A DNA stretch of 64,000 nt from Bacteroides mediterraneensis (lineage in GTDB: Bacteria; Bacteroidota; Bacteroidia; Bacteroidales; Bacteroidaceae), in the NCBI RefSeq assembly GCF_900128455.1, contig NZ_LT635783.1, positions 1,390,919-1,454,918 on the forward strand. The letters are read 5' to 3'. Each line of letters opens with the position of its first letter. Within the stretch, counting starts at the first letter, position 1. A program made the translations under genes and the position numbers. The notes under the pieces were generated by a model that made no database searches, had not been told where the DNA came from, and was given only the letters and a program-made list of their open reading frames with translations. Shown one piece after another: positions 61,898-64,000 of the stretch.

Positions 61898-62992
61898 TTA
61901 TTTTTCGACCCCGAATTTATAGATGGTTACTTGGTGATAGGTGTCTTCCGGTTTCAGTACGACTGAAGGGAAATGTCCTTTATTGGGTGAATCTGGAAAA
62001 TGCTGTGCTTCAAAGCAGATGGCGCTTCTGGCCGGGAATGTGGCTCCATGGTATCCGGTGAAGCCGTTGTGCCAGTTGGCAGTGTAGACTTGCACACCTG
62101 GCTCGGTGGTATAGACTTCCAATGTACGTCCGCTTTCCGGTTCTACACATTTTGCTGCAAATACCAAAGCGTCTGTTTCCCGTTTGTTCAATACGTAGCA
62201 GTGGTCGTATCCGGCTCCGTTAATGAGTTGTTGGAAGGGCTCATTGATACGGCTTCCTACTGTGTGTGGGGTACGGAAATCCATCGGCGTTCCTTCCACT
62301 TTCAAAATTTCCCCCGTCGGGATAGATACTTCGTCGATAGGAATATAATAGTCTGCGTTGATAGTGACGATATTGTTGTCTACGGTCGGTGTCGGGTTGT
62401 TCAGACCAGCCAGGCTGAAGAAGGCATGATTGGTCAGATTGATGATGGTTTTTTTGTCCGTGTTGGCCACGTAGGTAATGACCAGTTCGTTGTTTCCGGT
62501 AAGGGTATAGGTCACGGTGACATCCAGATTGCCAGGGAAACCTTCTTCTCCATCTTTGGCAAGGTAATGCAGGCTGACAGTGTGGGCTTCTTTCTGCTTG
62601 GCATCCCATACACGAGCATGGAAACCAGTAGGACCTCCGTGCAAGGAGTTAGGTCCGTTATTGATGGTCAGCTTGTATTCTTTTCCATCCATCAGGAAGC
62701 TTCCTTTGGCGATGCGGTTGCCGTATCGTCCGATTAATGTACTGAGGAAAGGTTCATGACTGTTAATGACGTGGTCAATACTGTCATGTCCTTGAACCAC
62801 ATTGGCCAGTTTCCCGTTTTTATCCGGAACCATTATAGCTAAGATTGCTCCCCCGTAGTTTGTGATGGCAACTTCAGCGCCACTTTGATTTGAAAGAATA
62901 AACAAATCAGTTTCTTTACCGTCGATTGTTTTTTGAAAATCTGCTCTTTTTAAGCCGCTTAAATTATTTTCTTTGTAAAATGTGTTGTTCAT
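61898..62992 (-). CDS. galM: Aldose 1-epimerase (mutarotase)
   Basis: 364 residues. Typical phrases are VAITNYGGAILAIMVPDKNG, IGRYGNRIAKGSF, NNGPNSLHGGPTGFHARVWD (catalytic His), TNHAFFSLAG (second His) and GYDHCYVLN; the catalytic Glu is in AICFEAQHFPDSPN. It interconverts the alpha and beta anomers of galactose, feeding galK. It is first in the operon, with a good promoter upstream, and is cytoplasmic as it lacks a signal peptide. Confidence 0.94.
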   Translation of the reverse strand: MNNTFYKENNLSGLKRADFQKTIDGKETDLFILSNQSGAEVAITNYGGAILAIMVPDKNGKLANVVQGHDSIDHVINSHEPFLSTLIGRYGNRIAKGSFLMDGKEYKLTINNGPNSLHGGPTGFHARVWDAKQKEAHTVSLHYLAKDGEEGFPGNLDVTVTYTLTGNNELVITYVANTDKKTIINLTNHAFFSLAGLNNPTPTVDNNIVTINADYYIPIDEVSIPTGEILKVEGTPMDFRTPHTVGSRINEPFQQLINGAGYDHCYVLNKRETDALVFAAKCVEPESGRTLEVYTTEPGVQVYTANWHNGFTGYHGATFPARSAICFEAQHFPDSPNKGHFPSVVLKPEDTYHQVTIYKFGVEK

Positions 62993-63032
62993 ATTATTAA
63001 AATCTTTTTAGTTCACACATCATTTTGTTGTG

Positions 63033-63064
63033 CAAATAAAAAGATTTTCTCCAACATACCCAAA
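63033..63064 (-). promoter_or_regulatory. Galactose operon promoter
   Basis: On the minus strand, TTTG (63061-63064) and TTTATTTG (63033-63040, 7 of 8 to TAnnTTTG counting the unspecified bases) are separated by 20 bases. Confidence 0.6.
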
Positions 63065-63088
63065 CATTTTTCAAAGAAAGAATACGGT

Positions 63089-64000
63089 TTATTTATTTAA
63101 AGAAAGTAAATCGGCTACAATAAAACTGCTTCCTCCCACAAAAATGAAATCATCGGGCTGAGCTTGATGCCGGGCAGCCTCGAAGGCTTCTTCCACATGG
63201 GGGTAGGCATTACCGTGCAATCCGAAGCTTTCTCCTAAAGCTTTCATTTTGTCACAAGGAAGTGCCCGTTTCACACTGGCTTGGGTGAAATAATAACATG
63301 CCTTTTGGGGAAGCATGGAAAGTACACCGCTCACATCTTTGTCATTTACCATTCCAATCACGATGTGCAGGGTTTGATACGTCTGCCGGCGAAGCTGCTC
63401 TGTGATGTATTGCATGCCGCCCACGTTGTGTCCGGTGTCACAGATGATGGTGGGGTGTTCTCCCAGTTTTTGCCAGCGTCCCATCAGTCCGGTCAGTTCA
63501 CAGACGTGCAGGAAGCCTTCCCGCACATTTTTTTCTGTGATACGGTAACCGATATCAGGAAGCCGACGGAGGGCGGAAAGCAAGGTGTTGGTGTTTTTCA
63601 GCTGGCATAGTCCGCCCAGTTCACCTTCCAGGTCGGCATAGTCTGCCGTCTGGTAGATATAGTGCATGGTTTCGTTTCGTCTGGCATCGAGAAGCAGGTG
63701 TTCGTCTTCAGCAAATACGATGGGGGCACCTGCGGCTTCTGCCTTGGCCTGAAAGACCGGTCGGGTCTCCGGAGTGGTTTCTCCGATGATTACCGGAACG
63801 CCTTTTTTGATGATACCGGCTTTTTCGGAGGCAATTTTTGCCAGTGTATTTCCCAAAAACTGCACATGGTCGAAGCTGATGTTGGTGATGACGCACAAGT
63901 CGGGCTGGATAATGTTGGTGCAATCCAGTCTTCCTCCAAGGCCCACTTCAATGACGGCCACATCCACTTCCTGTTGGGCGAAATATGTAAATGCCATGGC
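63089..64000 (-). CDS. folC: Folylpolyglutamate/dihydrofolate synthase, N-terminal part outside
   Basis: The 304 codons in the window (303 residues and the stop) are the C-terminal two-thirds of FolC; the start lies beyond the right edge, so the internal Met at 63997 is not the real start. Motifs are VDVAVIEVGLGGRLDCTN, TNISFDHVQFLGNTLAKIA and SEKAGIIKKGVPVI (Mur-ligase-type central domain), then MGRWQKLG, IICDTGHNVGG and HIVIGMVNDKD (C-terminal domain). It adds glutamate to folates. The gene ends 97 bases before the galM start on the same strand, but the gal promoter lies between. Confidence 0.92.
   Translation of the reverse strand, partial: AMAFTYFAQQEVDVAVIEVGLGGRLDCTNIIQPDLCVITNISFDHVQFLGNTLAKIASEKAGIIKKGVPVIIGETTPETRPVFQAKAEAAGAPIVFAEDEHLLLDARRNETMHYIYQTADYADLEGELGGLCQLKNTNTLLSALRRLPDIGYRITEKNVREGFLHVCELTGLMGRWQKLGEHPTIICDTGHNVGGMQYITEQLRRQTYQTLHIVIGMVNDKDVSGVLSMLPQKACYYFTQASVKRALPCDKMKALGESFGLHGNAYPHVEEAFEAARHQAQPDDFIFVGGSSFIVADLLSLNK

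Overview
The window looks like chromosomal DNA of a gut Bacteroidales, most likely Bacteroides or Phocaeicola. The signs are several SusC/SusD-type and outer-membrane beta-barrel receptors, fimbrillin-type lipoproteins, GldE beside Ssb and MutY, an HU gene next to an RNase G gene, and many upstream regions carrying the Bacteroides -7 box TAnnTTTG with, in the best cases, a TTTG about 20 bases further upstream. No rRNA, tRNA or CRISPR array was recognised.

Layout. 1-4.8 kb (minus): a cell-surface lipoprotein cluster of fimbrial type, including a lipoprotein ending in a perfect metzincin zinc site. 5-11.2 kb: an MFS exporter, a CBM9-like protein, a YqaE/Pmp3 mini-protein, a hairpin-rich small transcription unit with a 25-codon ORF, a Fur-family regulator, and two secreted peptidases (C1 and C69). 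11.3-22.1 kb: housekeeping genes (rng, a 30-residue bS22-like protein, HU, mutY, ssb, gldE, a phosphopantetheinyl transferase, a large AsmA-like protein, a POT peptide transporter). 22.1-25.8 kb: an AT-rich degraded island with a defective IS982-type element, a beta-propeller protein and wrecked TonB-domain, HlyD and C39-peptidase/ABC genes, apparently the remains of a peptide (bacteriocin-type) export cassette. 25.8-29.9 kb: a membrane TPR regulator followed by an outer-membrane beta-barrel receptor. 30.1-33.8 kb (minus): a two-component system and type I asparaginase. 33.9-40.6 kb (minus): a complete trpBEGDCFA operon preceded by a leader peptide with tandem Trp codons and a strong terminator, a textbook attenuator layout. 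40.6-42.2 kb: an AlkD-like protein and PrmA. 42.4-55.9 kb (plus): a nine-gene SusC/SusD-led operon with lipoproteins of the DUF4302, DUF4856 and imelysin types, a FecA-like receptor and a sterol-desaturase-like membrane enzyme; the imelysin and FecA-like members suggest iron or iron-complex uptake. 56-58.2 kb: a lipoprotein and a PagL-like protein. 58.3-64 kb (minus): an exported thiol peroxidase, a galactose operon (galM, MFS transporter, galK) and part of folC.

The most unusual items are: the trp attenuator; the small hairpin-rich locus at 7.4-7.8 kb; two intergenic arrays with the same 22-bp period built from unrelated palindromic words (11.34 and 30.01 kb); a metallopeptidase-family lipoprotein in the iron-type operon that has lost its HExxH site; and the metzincin lipoprotein in the fimbrial cluster. 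All calls come from reading the sequence and recalled family motifs; no database search was run.
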